A stretch of 64,000 nt of DNA. Source: Tetrapisispora phaffii CBS 4417 (lineage: Eukaryota > Ascomycota > Saccharomycetes > Saccharomycetales > Saccharomycetaceae). The notes under the pieces are model-generated. The model was not told where the DNA came from, searched no databases, and saw only the letters and a list, made by a program, of their open reading frames with translations. Both the position numbers and the translations under genes were made by a program. Below are positions 41,368-52,164 of this stretch, in pieces (within the stretch, counting starts at the first letter, position 1; each line of letters opens with the position of its first letter). Location: the NCBI RefSeq assembly GCF_000236905.1, contig NC_016527.1, forward strand, positions 248,001 to 312,000, in the 5' to 3' direction.

Positions 41368-41779
41368 TGTTAATGACTTATCAATGGATTTCGTTCATAA
41401 CACGCCAAAACTAATTAACTTACTGTTATATTTACTGAAAAATAACACACTTGACACACCATTCTATCACTTCAAGAAAAATAAATTGACATATAAAAAA
41501 CTAAATTTCTAGGGAAAGGAAAGTTTTAAAATATATTATTTTATATTTGTAGTTTATGTAATAACGTTGAATTTGATTTTGGTAGTAACTAGAAAGAAAC
41601 TCTCTTCTCCGGACTGGAAGATTCTATTTAATATTTTGTAAACAATATGGTTAAGTAATTGATGTGCCATAAACATTAAAACTCCGTCTGTCATATTAAA
41701 ATAATTCATTTACCAAGTTGCAGGTGCATTCATTCAACTTGATAAGTTTATAGTACTTAACGCTACAAAAAGAAAGAAC
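41368..41779. other. Spacer between LTR fragment and tRNA-Lys
   Basis: AT-rich and unlike the LTRs; no gene seen. Confidence 0.5.
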
Positions 41780-41874
41780 TCCTCATAGGGGGCTCGAACC
41801 CCTGACATTTCGGTATCCTTGGTTTAAACATGATGTTTAAAAGCCGAACGCTCTACCAACTGAGCTAACAAGGA
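41780..41874 (-). tRNA. tRNA-Lys (anticodon TTT) with intron
   Basis: On the minus strand the exons read TCCTTGTTAGCTCAGTTGG... with anticodon loop CTTTTAA, T-arm AGGGG-TTCGAGC-CCCCT and acceptor end ATGAGGA, matching the S. cerevisiae tRNA-Lys(UUU) family, which also has an intron. The 95 bases minus a usual 72-base body leave an intron of about 23 bases just after the anticodon, containing the palindrome GTTTAAAC. Confidence 0.95.
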
Positions 41875-41997
41875 TGAGTTCTTCACCTTTTTGGAAAGGC
41901 TATTTCGTAGACTAGCGTCACAATTATTGAATTCAGTTCAAAGTCAATGGGATACCTCAACAGTCAGGCATCCTAGATTTGTAACAGAAGTCAAAGT

Positions 41998-42403
41998 TGT
42001 CAGAATTATTGTAGTGTATGTGACAGAACTAAGAGTTTATGACACTTTGAGTCCAGAACTAATAGATCACTTACTAATGGAAAGAAGGTCTAGAACAATC
42101 TTTCAAGTGGTAGGTGAAAATTTCTCACTACAATGTAAATGGCTACGTGATAAACACAGATGTACAATACAGCACTAAAGAGCCTAGGAGGATGAATGAA
42201 CACGTACACATGTTCATTCAACTGTCAGATTAACTCATATATAAGGAGGGCATCTAACTCTATATAGAATAGTTTAATTACACTAATAAAAGATCAATCG
42301 ATTATTTAACTATAAAAAAGATGGACTATACTAGAGCAACTGAAGTGGCTAATGGCACTAACTTAGATGTTGGAACTACCCAACATAAGCTTGTTTCTCC
42401 ACA
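41998..42403 (+). mobile_element. Solo LTR (406 bp), near-identical to the nested copy
   Basis: TGTCAGAATT...CTCCACA, flanked by the 5-bp duplication AAAGT (41993-41997 and 42404-42408). Three base differences from 36008-36413. It starts 124 bases upstream of tRNA-Lys. No internal region follows, so it is a solo LTR from recombination. Confidence 0.95.
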
Positions 42404-42425
42404 AAAGTATCTATGATTTATTAGT

Positions 42426-42765
42426 TGTAAAGGCAAATTGAAACTAATAGATTTAAACCAATCGTTTAGTTAATTCAGTCTATCCATAGTTTGACTCCTT
42501 CAATGGATATGTAGCTTAATAAATGAATTGAAAGAGACCGACATATAAAAGGAACAGAATGTGATGATACTTAAGTCTCAAATGCAGCAGTGTAAAACGG
42601 TATTCTAATAGTATTTGCTATTTGTAGTTTATTCAATAAGAGAACAAATCAGATTAAATACTATACTCCTTACCTACTAACTATGAACACTAACGAATAA
42701 CTTAACCACCCAGTCAACATCAGTACCATTGATTCTGCCAGGGGTTCTACGCTTGTTTTCCCACA
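42426..42765 (+). mobile_element. Possible old, diverged LTR
   Basis: The end GCTTGTTTTCCCACA resembles the GCTTGTTTCTCCACA end of the 406-bp LTR. The preceding stretch (AATAAGAGAACAAATCAGATTA..., then an ATG) follows that LTR's layout loosely. I found no target-site duplication, so the start is a guess. Confidence 0.3.
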
Positions 42766-43266
42766 ATTATCATATCATAACAATTATTACAATTCTATTT
42801 AGGGTATCTTGGTTATCCTGACATTGAATTTCCAATCTGTTACGGAATCTGATTGCCTTGTATTGAATTCCATAATTGTGACTCTAATCCACTTAATATT
42901 ATTACAATCTTTTTGCAGTATTTTATAATATTAGAATAACAAATTCAAACAAGGTTCAGGCTAATTAAAAGCTTTAAACACTTTAAAAAGACGTATCTGA
43001 CACATGCATACGGTAAGGGATTCATTAATTAAAAAAGTGCTTACAATATCTGAAACGCAATTGAGAGCACGTAAATCCACTCATACATGTTCAACAAATT
43101 AAAATCGTGGAATTGGACTAAAAGGTAGTCGAATAACCTGTATGTAAACATTTTGGCAATCAATAAATAAAAGATTCATCAATATAATCTGCGAATCATC
43201 AAAGAGAGCAATCAGAATATATAACTTTCATAGCAAGACAGTCAATGTGATGAAATGAATATGAAT
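42766..43266. other. Spacer before the assembly gap
   Basis: AT-rich, no gene or clear LTR similarity recognised. Confidence 0.4.
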
Positions 43267-43533
43267 NNNNNNNNNNNNNNNNNNNNNNNNNNNNNNNNNN
43301 NNNNNNNNNNNNNNNNNNNNNNNNNNNNNNNNNNNNNNNNNNNNNNNNNNNNNNNNNNNNNNNNNNNNNNNNNNNNNNNNNNNNNNNNNNNNNNNNNNNN
43401 NNNNNNNNNNNNNNNNNNNNNNNNNNNNNNNNNNNNNNNNNNNNNNNNNNNNNNNNNNNNNNNNNNNNNNNNNNNNNNNNNNNNNNNNNNNNNNNNNNNN
43501 NNNNNNNNNNNNNNNNNNNNNNNNNNNNNNNNN
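43267..43533. other. Assembly gap (267 N)
   Basis: An unbroken run of N. It separates the chromosome VII/VIII-type block and its LTR cluster from the chromosome XV/XI-type block, so the join across it should be treated as unproven. Confidence 1.
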
Positions 43534-43754
43534 TCTAAAGGAAGAAACATATTTCAATATTAGTTTTTAAAAAGCTACTTTAATATACTTACCTCGTCAA
43601 GAAATATTAATTAAGCCATGCAAGAATTGGATTTTAAAGCAATTAATGTATGACAGTCTACCTTATTCAGGTAGAATTTATTTGTTTATAAATATATTGT
43701 CATTTACTATATATATATATATGCCTCTGCTTGTCGAAAAGTGTTAATGCTATG

Positions 43755-44636
43755 CTAAGATTTCAAGAAGAGGTTTAACAGAACCTCAACTGTTTCTTGT
43801 AGTTTCTCGAATGATATTTCTTGAATTTTATTATGCAATAATTGAGTAAGTTCATCTCTTAATGCAAATTCAGAAGCTTCAAATGTAATTTTGTATAGTT
43901 TTTGAAATCCAATTTGAGTATTAGGTATCCCTCTCAGTCTTAATCCACCTAGTATAACTTTGGAGAGAGTATCATTGAATTGTAATCTTTTGTCACTTAT
44001 CTGAAGACTCCGCATGACTTTATTTGTGTTCATCCTATTTTGTTCGTAAGATTTCTTAAGAATTTTATCTATCTTGTTTCGAGGGTCTTCGTTTAACTTA
44101 GAATATTCATCTAATTTTGTTACCGTATTAATTACAAGTTCAGTATCTGACTTCAATTTTTCCAATTTATTTATTTTATATTCAATTTCAGTTTTGCGAT
44201 CAATATTCAGATAAAAATATTGAATGAAATTATTTGCCTGATAAAAGACAATATGATCTGAAAAGATCAAGGGATTTGTATTGTCTCTACTTGAAAGATT
44301 CCTATTATTTTTATCTTTACTAATTTCTATTACAATTCCTCGGTTGTTATACTTAAGTTTTGACTTAAAAAATGACAATGAAGTGTTACTAGTAGTAAAA
44401 CAATATAATTCACTGTCATGTGAACTATTGCTATCATTGATTAGCCATATAGGAAGGCAACTGATGTCGACGTATGTTAAAAATTTTGCATTCATTGTAA
44501 TAACCTTAGCCTGAGATTTCTTATCTACATGTTGTTGCTCCAAGTTACTTTTATTCCACAATTGAATATCCCGAAGTGTTATATCATTATGGCGATGACC
44601 TAAATCTAATTTTAAAACTGCTAACTTGTTGAACAT
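43755..44636 (-). CDS. SLD7: DNA replication initiation factor Sld7
   Basis: Partner of Sld3 in origin firing. The 293 residues compare with 257 in S. cerevisiae. Conserved segments visible: RDIQLWN near 23-29, FLTYVDISCLPIWL (52-65), FFKSKLKYNNRGIVIEIS (89-106), DKRLQFNDTLSKVILGGLRLRGI near 215-237, and the C-terminal FEKLQETVEVLLNLFLKS. The middle is more diverged and Lys/Asn-rich. Divergent from CKA2 with 617 bases between, as in S. cerevisiae YOR060C-YOR061W. Confidence 0.95.
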   Translation of the reverse strand: MFNKLAVLKLDLGHRHNDITLRDIQLWNKSNLEQQHVDKKSQAKVITMNAKFLTYVDISCLPIWLINDSNSSHDSELYCFTTSNTSLSFFKSKLKYNNRGIVIEISKDKNNRNLSSRDNTNPLIFSDHIVFYQANNFIQYFYLNIDRKTEIEYKINKLEKLKSDTELVINTVTKLDEYSKLNEDPRNKIDKILKKSYEQNRMNTNKVMRSLQISDKRLQFNDTLSKVILGGLRLRGIPNTQIGFQKLYKITFEASEFALRDELTQLLHNKIQEISFEKLQETVEVLLNLFLKS

Positions 44637-45253
44637 TCAAGATCTATATGAAACTATAAAAATCCTCCCAATATATTTATTTCTTAGTTTTCCCTGCAAT
44701 TAAAATCAGTTCAACCATTAATTTTACCACCAATTCTAGTGACCTATAAATGAACCAGAGACCCAGTTTGATTGCTAATATTAAAAGTTATTCAGAAACA
44801 GTTAAAGAAAAACGGTAACAGATAAAAAAAATACTAAAACTCAATATAAGTTGTTCTGAACTCATCAAGATACCATGATCACTATTAAATAATTAACAAA
44901 GTTTAACTTCTACTCATATCTATCATTATATCTCATAATAATCATCATTATGATACTGGTAATGTTACCATGCAGCTTTAATTTCAAACTTATTTTTTTG
45001 TTTTGAACATTACAGTGAAACAAAAAATGAGAAAAACGAAATAAAAATTCACCAAAAATAACATAATTGTTGTATAGAGAACTTAAACAATAATGTTTCA
45101 AACTTATAATAGATTGTATTTATCTATTATGTTCTTGCATTCTATAGTTATAATTTTAATTTATTGTTTTACCTCTTTTAAACTTTATTATATTATATTC
45201 AATCCTTCAAATAAAATAAAGATTTATAGAATAATTCAAAGAAACAAAGAAGA
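44637..45253. other. Divergent promoter region SLD7/CKA2
   Basis: AT-rich; no gene or specific site was recognised. An A-rich leader precedes the CKA2 start. Confidence 0.5.
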
Positions 45254-46282
45254 ATGATTCTACCACCTTCCACTTTAAATCAGAAATCTGGCCGTGTATA
45301 TTCAGTAGCAAGAGTATATAAGGAGGAATGTGAAAAGAGACCGCAAGAATACTGGGATTATGAGCAAGGTGTGACAATTGACTGGGGTGAAATTTCTAAC
45401 TACGAAATTATTAACAAAATTGGTCGTGGTAAATATAGTGAAGTGTTCAGTGGTAGATGTATTACTAACAATCATAGTTGTGTTATAAAAGTTTTAAAAC
45501 CTGTTAAAATGAAGAAAATTTATAGAGAATTGAAAATTCTAACAAATTTAACAGGAGGACCAAATGTTATTGGTTTATTAGACATTGTAAAAGATTCTGG
45601 TTCCAAAATCCCTGCTTTAATTTTCGAAGAAGTTAAAAATGTAGACTTCAGAACATTATACCCAACATTCACACTTACCGATATTCAATATTACTTTACA
45701 CAGTTATTAATTGCTTTAAATTACTGCCATTCCATGGGTATTATGCATAGAGATGTTAAACCACAAAATGTTATGATTGATCCAACTGAAAAGAAATTAA
45801 GATTAATTGATTGGGGTTTAGCAGAATTTTACCACCCAGGTGTAGATTATAATGTTAGAGTTGCTTCACGTTACCATAAGGGTCCGGAATTGTTGGTCAA
45901 CTTGAACCAGTATGATTACTCTTTAGACTTATGGTCTGTTGGTTGCATGTTGGCAGCTATTATTTTCAAAAAAGAGCCCTTTTTCAAAGGTTCAACAAAT
46001 GCTGATCAATTAGTAAAAATTGCAGCCGTTTTAGGTACTAAAGAATTATTGGAATACCTAGGGAAGTACGGATTGAAGCTACCCTTTGAATACGATAATA
46101 TAATGAGAGATTTCTCAAGAAAACCATGGCAAATGTTTATCAAAGATGATGAGAAAAGCAAGAAGTTATGTGCTCCTGAAGTAATTGATTTAATTGACAA
46201 CTTGTTAAGATATGATCATCAAGAGAGATTGACTGCGACTGAAGCTATGAATCATCCATTTTTCAAGACCAAATATGATTAA
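45254..46282 (+). CDS. CKA2: Casein kinase 2 catalytic subunit alpha-prime, Cka2
   Basis: Ser/Thr kinase acting in growth, cell-cycle and stress control, in the nucleus and cytoplasm, as a tetramer with Ckb1/Ckb2. The N-terminus ([20 protein letters not shown]) is the Cka2 type. The Gly loop GRGKYSEVF, the CK2 basic stretch [13 protein letters not shown], the catalytic HRDVKPQNV and the CK2-specific DWG in place of DFG are all present. Length 342 compares with 339 for Cka2 and 372 for Cka1. It lacks the Cka1-type insertion. Neighbours SLD7 and the YOR062C-like gene confirm it. Confidence 0.97.
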   Translation: MILPPSTLNQKSGRVYSVARVYKEECEKRPQEYWDYEQGVTIDWGEISNYEIINKIGRGKYSEVFSGRCITNNHSCVIKVLKPVKMKKIYRELKILTNLTGGPNVIGLLDIVKDSGSKIPALIFEEVKNVDFRTLYPTFTLTDIQYYFTQLLIALNYCHSMGIMHRDVKPQNVMIDPTEKKLRLIDWGLAEFYHPGVDYNVRVASRYHKGPELLVNLNQYDYSLDLWSVGCMLAAIIFKKEPFFKGSTNADQLVKIAAVLGTKELLEYLGKYGLKLPFEYDNIMRDFSRKPWQMFIKDDEKSKKLCAPEVIDLIDNLLRYDHQERLTATEAMNHPFFKTKYD

Positions 46283-46760
46283 TATCAGTAAATAATTAAC
46301 TAATAATTTTATATTTTCATTAAATGTCATTTGTTAATCGCAGGATAATATAGTACAAATTAGGAGATATAGGATAGTGCTATTTTAAGAATTGCACTCT
46401 ATTCCTATATATATATGCATATGTATATAAATTTGAGTAATTTAATTAAGCAATGACATAATATTTTAGTGAATTAGAATTATAGAAAATTAAAAATATT
46501 AAAAAACTTATAATGTAAAAGATGTGATTATTGAAGTGATGAAAAAGTTTTAATAATAGATAACAAATTAATAAAGATGTTGGTTGAAGTTACAGTGAAT
46601 GTGAATGTGAATGTGAATGTGAATGTGAATGTGAATGTGATGTGGAATATATGTATAAATGAATAAATGAATAAATGATGTAATAAATGCATGAGTAAAA
46701 TTCAGCTTATTACGGAATGCTGAACAACTGTAAAAAATATAATAATTAAAATGGATGATA
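46283..46760. other. Convergent spacer with short tandem repeats
   Basis: Holds the GTGAAT hexamer repeat, then a short AATGAATA repeat (about 46659-46677). No gene. Confidence 0.7.
46595..46636. repeat. (GTGAAT)7 hexanucleotide repeat
   Basis: Seven exact tandem copies of GTGAAT in the convergent spacer between CKA2 and the next gene. Confidence 0.97.
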
Positions 46761-47522
46761 TCAGAACCTCAGGTCGTTAATGTAGTTATGAGATTCATAA
46801 CAAAGACCATTTTCATCAATATCCCATCTTACTACAAAATCATTGAAGTTTAATAATTTTGATTTTTTATTTAGTCTTGATTGTTGTTGTTCATGTGAGT
46901 TATCAAAAATTGCACCAGAACCAGATGAAGAACCTGAAGAAATAGATGAACGTGAATCCGAGGAATATTCTAATTCTTCTGGAATATCTTCAGTAAACAG
47001 TTTACCTTTTGATTTTAAATGGAGGTGTTGAATATGTGTCATGACAGCTTCTAAATGTTTATTAGTAATATTTTTTAAAGGTGGAGTATTTTTTTTAAGC
47101 AAAGAATCTTTTTCAGTTGAATAGAAATCTGGACCATATAAAACTGTTAAGTCATTTTCTTTATTCCAATTGATACTTAATGGATCGATTAGATTATTAT
47201 TCGAATTTTTTAATGACATCGACCAACGTCTCCAAACACAATGATGTAGTCTTTTTAAATAAAGATCGTAATCGAATTTATCTTCTAATGAACAACTAGG
47301 TAATCTAATTCTTTTACCATCTATTAATTTTGTTTCGAAATTAAAAGAACTGTAATTTTTTAACAATGACCAGCATTGTTCAAATTCAATAGTCTTAAAA
47401 TCGTAACTAAAATAATCTAAGGCAGTTTGCGAATAATCACTTAAATTATTCAGTATCTTTACATTTTTCGGGGTTATGATGATATCGTCATAACTCTGTG
47501 GCACCATTTTTAAAATAAACAA
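46761..47522 (-). CDS. YOR062C/YKR075C-like protein (Reg1-related)
   Basis: 253 residues with a conserved core LEDKFDYDLYLKRLHHCVWRRWSM near 78-101, of the kind shared by the S. cerevisiae duplicate pair YOR062C/YKR075C and, more weakly, by the PP1 regulator Reg1. A Ser-rich segment (RSSISSGSSSGSG) sits near 192-204, and a conserved-looking end (NFDDFVVRWDIDENG type) contains FVVRWD. Its position and strand after CKA2 equal YOR061W-YOR062C. The molecular role is unknown; a link to glucose regulation through phosphatase-1 is only inferred from the Reg1 resemblance. A second Met at residue 6 could be the start. Confidence 0.7.
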   Translation of the reverse strand: MFILKMVPQSYDDIIITPKNVKILNNLSDYSQTALDYFSYDFKTIEFEQCWSLLKNYSSFNFETKLIDGKRIRLPSCSLEDKFDYDLYLKRLHHCVWRRWSMSLKNSNNNLIDPLSINWNKENDLTVLYGPDFYSTEKDSLLKKNTPPLKNITNKHLEAVMTHIQHLHLKSKGKLFTEDIPEELEYSSDSRSSISSGSSSGSGAIFDNSHEQQQSRLNKKSKLLNFNDFVVRWDIDENGLCYESHNYINDLRF

Positions 47523-49726
47523 ATAATTAACAACAAAAAGTATGTGTGAGTGTGAGTGTTAATGTGTGTATGATTATAAATTATGCAGATTTGTATTAAA
47601 CTTAAATAATACAATCAGTAAATGGTAAAGCAATCTTTCTGCTGGTTTATTAACTGAATATTGCCTTTATAGTTATGTAACAATTATAGTAAAAATAATA
47701 AGAATAAAATAGTATCAAATATATTAATTAATTAAATTAATTAATATAATGATATATATATATGTAATCTTGAGCTTTTAGTCGAAAAAACACAACATCA
47801 AATTATTTAGCATATCGAAAGTTAATCTGTTACTAGTAATTTGTCATAGAATAAAGAAAAACAAGTTCCCATATATCGATAATTTAGAGTGATAATTCAG
47901 TAGAAAATCGAAAACGAAAAACGAATGAAAATAATAGTTTGAAGTAAGAATAATAGCCGTATCTGCAAAGTAAAAATGGATTGTGACATTTTCTTTATTA
48001 ATTTCATTTTCCGATTCCTTTTAACAAGAACGAACCTCTATTAATTAAATTAAGTAATAATTTCGAAAACGCTCAGTAAATGATCCCTGTAGGAAAATAC
48101 ATAAAAAAAAACTCGGCTTACTTTTCACCGGATAACATGGACGTGTATACGGTAATTCAAGATGAGGTCTACGAGGATCGTCGTGTAAAACATGTAAATT
48201 AGGGAAAAGCACTGTAAACCTGTGCAAGATCTGAGTCGGTATTCTTTCAGATGCATATTTGGTTTCTCTGCCCAATATTCAGTAGTAATGCAGAAAGCAA
48301 TTTCGAAACTTCTAAATAATTATAAAGAAATTATAAGAAACATTGGCAAAAGGGTAATTTCATGCATCTCTGCAACAAACGTCTGGAAACTCAATAAAAA
48401 TAAAAGAAATAAAAGTACCGAGGCAGCTCTTCCGGGTTTATTCTTGACATTTGATTTTATCTTTTCTTCTTTAATTTACTTTACAAGATACAAATGCAGA
48501 GGAGCAGACACTGCATGAGTGCATGAATACAGAGCCAGAGTTACATGAAATATTCGAAGGAGGTTCAATAAGACATACTCCACGGAGGAATTAAAAAGAG
48601 GGTCGACGAACCTTCTTGGTAGTCAAAGAGTATCGTTGCAGTACGCCCAACAAAAAATACAGTCAGTAATCACTGTATCAATGATTAACCGAAAACCGAA
48701 AAAAAAATTATTAAATTTCTACTTTTTGCTCATCACTCTTAGGGAATTGTGGGATGAATTTCTTAATAAAAATTATTTATTTTTGTACCGTGTTTATACA
48801 GAACATATGGAACTGGAAAAAGCCTATAGAACATTAACCTTTTAATATTCTATTTTGGGTTATACTCACGAGAGCGAGCTAATATAATAAAAATAAAAAC
48901 CACATCAAGTTGACTGATGCACCAGTATATTCATTGTACCACACTAGAAATTTGAGACTTCCGCTTTAGAGCTTAATAAACTTCATGGTGGCGGCAAAAG
49001 TTAAAAATGGTACGACTAAATACTTCGCATAAATTTGATTAAAATTTACTCTTTGCGATTGTAGTAGTATAGATTATCGTTATGCCAAGACTTGTGAAAT
49101 TGTTCCTCCATATACCATATAGACAAAATATTAACTTGAGGATGGAGAGGAATATGGTAGGGAAATAAATCAATAAAAGGACATTACGAAATTGAATTGG
49201 TGGATGGTTATAATGTGTGTTGATTTATTTATTGTCTTCTCTACTGAATAGTCTTTCAAATCTCTTTTCGGAAACAGCATGTTGGGAGTTCTGAGTTTTG
49301 AAATACGGAGAAATAATGGATTAACGTCATTGTTGAATAAACAAGTCCTTGTGCGTAAGCACATAACAGTGGCAACTAACATTCTAAGCCAGCGATTTTC
49401 TACTTTGGTGTTGTTCTGTTTTCTTTTTCTTAGATTCAAATGCAGTGAAGCAATACGAATTAAAATCTCCCCCGTCTCCCCGTCTCCACAGGAAGGATCA
49501 TTCCCGGAAATGTTTATCTATTTGGGAAAAACCCGGAATAATTTTTTATATATATTTTTGTTGATTTCCGATTTTCATTATCGTACTTTACGACGCCATC
49601 ATTTATGCGTAATCAAATCCCTCTCATGCTATCAGCCTTCTATTTGTAACCTGTTTTCTTCAAGATTACATTTCCGGACAAGTGATTTTCCGATGTTAAT
49701 GAAATGATGCTAGCTGTTTTTTATGT

Positions 49727-49758
<32 letters not shown>

Positions 49759-52164
49759 GTTTGCTTGTAACATTTAAGTGAAGATCCCCGAATGCTTAAT
49801 TATTCCTCTTCTAGGAAAAAAATCGTTTGAATGATGTACTGCAGATAGGTTGTCATCCCAAATTTTGTTTATGAAAAGTTGCATATGCACAATGCATTAT
49901 TAATGGACGGGTAAACGGTTAATGCAGGATAGGTACATATTTCTGTCCATACTTATCAGTTCTGAGGGTAATTTTACGAACACGTACTATTTGATGAGTC
50001 CACATTGGTACCCTGTTCATATTGCATTTCAGATGTCACAATCTTTGTCAAAGGAAAGCCCGTGGTTCATTTCCGAATGGGGAAGGATTTTTGTCAATTC
50101 GGACATATCTTGTTCATTCATAATGAATTCAACATTCGGAATTCATACTGTATCTAATTTTTTTCATGTCCCCCCTTGTTGTTACAGAGGTCTGGAGACT
50201 ATTGAAAATTTAAAAATTTTTAAATTTTTTAAATTGTATTTTTCTGGTGGATTGTCGCACAGAAATGTGTGCGGCGGTTCACTGAATGTTTTTTCTTTTT
50301 CTGATTTTGACGTATACTTCTGCACTGCTGCGCTCCCTATAAGAGAACTGTTATGCAAGCGACGGGTCATCATGGGCACGGACCCAATTTTGAGCCATCC
50401 TTTATTGTTGAATGGCAGATATAAAATTAGCTAAGTAGATCATTCACGATTTTATCAAGACGAACGTTATTCTTCAAACTGCTAAATGTCATATTGCCAT
50501 GTATACAGTTCCGGAAGGACATTTGCAATGTCCTTATTACCTCCAATCAATCCATACATTTCCGTTTCTTAGTTGGTGATTCCAAATCCAATTGAGCTTC
50601 TAGTGCTGTCGCATAAGAAAATAAACTTAAATCTCTCCATTCATCAACCTGTATGTTTCCATCAGATTTTTCCTCTACAGACAAAAATAAAGCATTTCTA
50701 TCGGAATGACGATGACCGACAACAATCTGCAACAAGCAATTCCACATCACATGATCTCACTCCATTCCCACACAACAAAAGAAATCGAAAACCATCCAAT
50801 AAAAACAAGTTAAACACCGAAAAAACCTGTTGCTTGTCCCGTGCACAATGACGAGCCAATTGTCATTTTCCTCGGGACTGCTGCTCGTGTCCCCCACCAG
50901 GATAAGGAGAGATCAGTAGGTAAATATTCCCGTTACCCTCTGTCACGATGTTGTTACCCTTATTCTGCTACTGATGCCGCTCCAGCAACTCAAAACCCGC
51001 ACTTGAAAAACGTAAAAATACCCGCACCTGATCCTAAACTCCGTTAAAACTCCTATCTGCGTGCATTGCCGAAACTTTGAAATTTTCGAAACGCAACGAA
51101 AAACAAATCTTTTTCTTCTTCCTTTCTGTTTTTTGTTATTTCGCACAATCTGGTTGGTTCAAACCTGTTGGCCAGTTAAAAGCAACAGGACATGTGTTTG
51201 TCTATTCTGCTCTCAATAGGCGCAGTCGTGTACAATCATTGCAACGTAGAGGATGCCCAACAAGAGTGAACCATGAACAAACAACCGTAGCAACATATGC
51301 TTACTCTTGTTACGTCTCGCTCCGCTACCTGTACACGGGTTACTGTGTCACTCTACTTATACTAACACTTATCAGGAGAAGTAGTTCTCCTGTAAGTTGT
51401 GAATGATTTCACCAAGCAATTGAATTCCTGCACAGACATGCACACATACATTGTACATTTATGACTTACTTACCTTACCTTACTGCGGCGACTATACAGA
51501 ACTGCTCTCCTACACTCACCATCAAGATACATGTTTTTGACAAATGATAATAGTAGTTTTTTTATTATAAGCTCATATTCACTCTATAGTGTAGGTATTG
51601 GTTATTAGTATATTACTATTTGTTCAATTAAGCATTATATCGCTAATAATATATAATATTAGTTTTCCTTTTATTACATCTTTGTTTTTTTTATGTAATT
51701 TGCTTTTCAATTTGACAGTTTTCACTTTTATAAACTCGACTTTTTGGTATCTCTATAGAAGCACTCATATTTATTTATATATATACATGGTTGTATCCAA
51801 CAATTGATTACAATCGCCAAGTTATAACACTGTTAATTGCTTGAACAAAAGTACTCATAGCAAACAATATCATTTCGTTAATATACTACACAAAAAGTTA
51901 TTTATATTCTTTAAAAAAGGGATTATACCTCAGTTGACTTTGACTATTATTGAAAATATACATATTAATATTCATCTTTAGAAAAAGATATATCCTTTAA
52001 AACAGAGTTCCTTTCATTATAAACATTTTTTTTTTCAATTTTAACCCAAAAGTAAAAAAAAAAAATTTAGAAGATCCACACGCATATCACACAGATTTTT
52101 ACCTATTTATCACCTGGTCTAAAAACAAAGAGATATCAAATACAACATTCAAAATTATTCAATA
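47523..52164. other. 4.6 kb gene-free stretch upstream of CYT1
   Basis: No open frame resembles a known protein. The longest (49279-49707 and 49922-50434, plus strand) have unlikely composition. RPL3 and YNG1 occupy this place in S. cerevisiae and are absent. The centre (about 48.1-51.4 kb) is visibly less AT-rich than other spacers, with repeated TTCCGG/TCCGA-type motifs (49501, 49532, 49565, 49672, 50071, 50509). It also contains a TA repeat at 49733-49758 and AT palindromes near 47735 and 50210. The last 0.7 kb is T/A-rich CYT1 promoter. A long noncoding RNA or decayed genes cannot be excluded. Confidence 0.5.

Noticed and set aside
41891..42178. Open frame of 95 codons next to tRNA-Lys
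   Set aside because: Crosses the boundary of the solo LTR, so it is a chance frame.
48986..48998. GGTGGCGGCAAAA as a PACE box
   Set aside because: Three extra bases interrupt the consensus and no proteasome gene is adjacent.
49279..49707. Open frame of 142 codons in the gene desert
   Set aside because: No resemblance to RPL3, YNG1 or any family I know; starts inside spacer-type sequence.
49922..50434. Open frame of 170 codons in the gene desert
   Set aside because: Composition rich in Phe/Cys/Ser with no family resemblance; it spans AT palindromes and CCG-motif clusters and looks like chance.
51156..51165. GGTTCAAACC resembling a tRNA B box
   Set aside because: No A box or cloverleaf can be built around it on either strand.
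51467..51479. ACTTACTTACCTT resembling the 5' end of U1 snRNA
   Set aside because: The conserved continuation of U1 is absent; a simple CTTAC repeat explains it.
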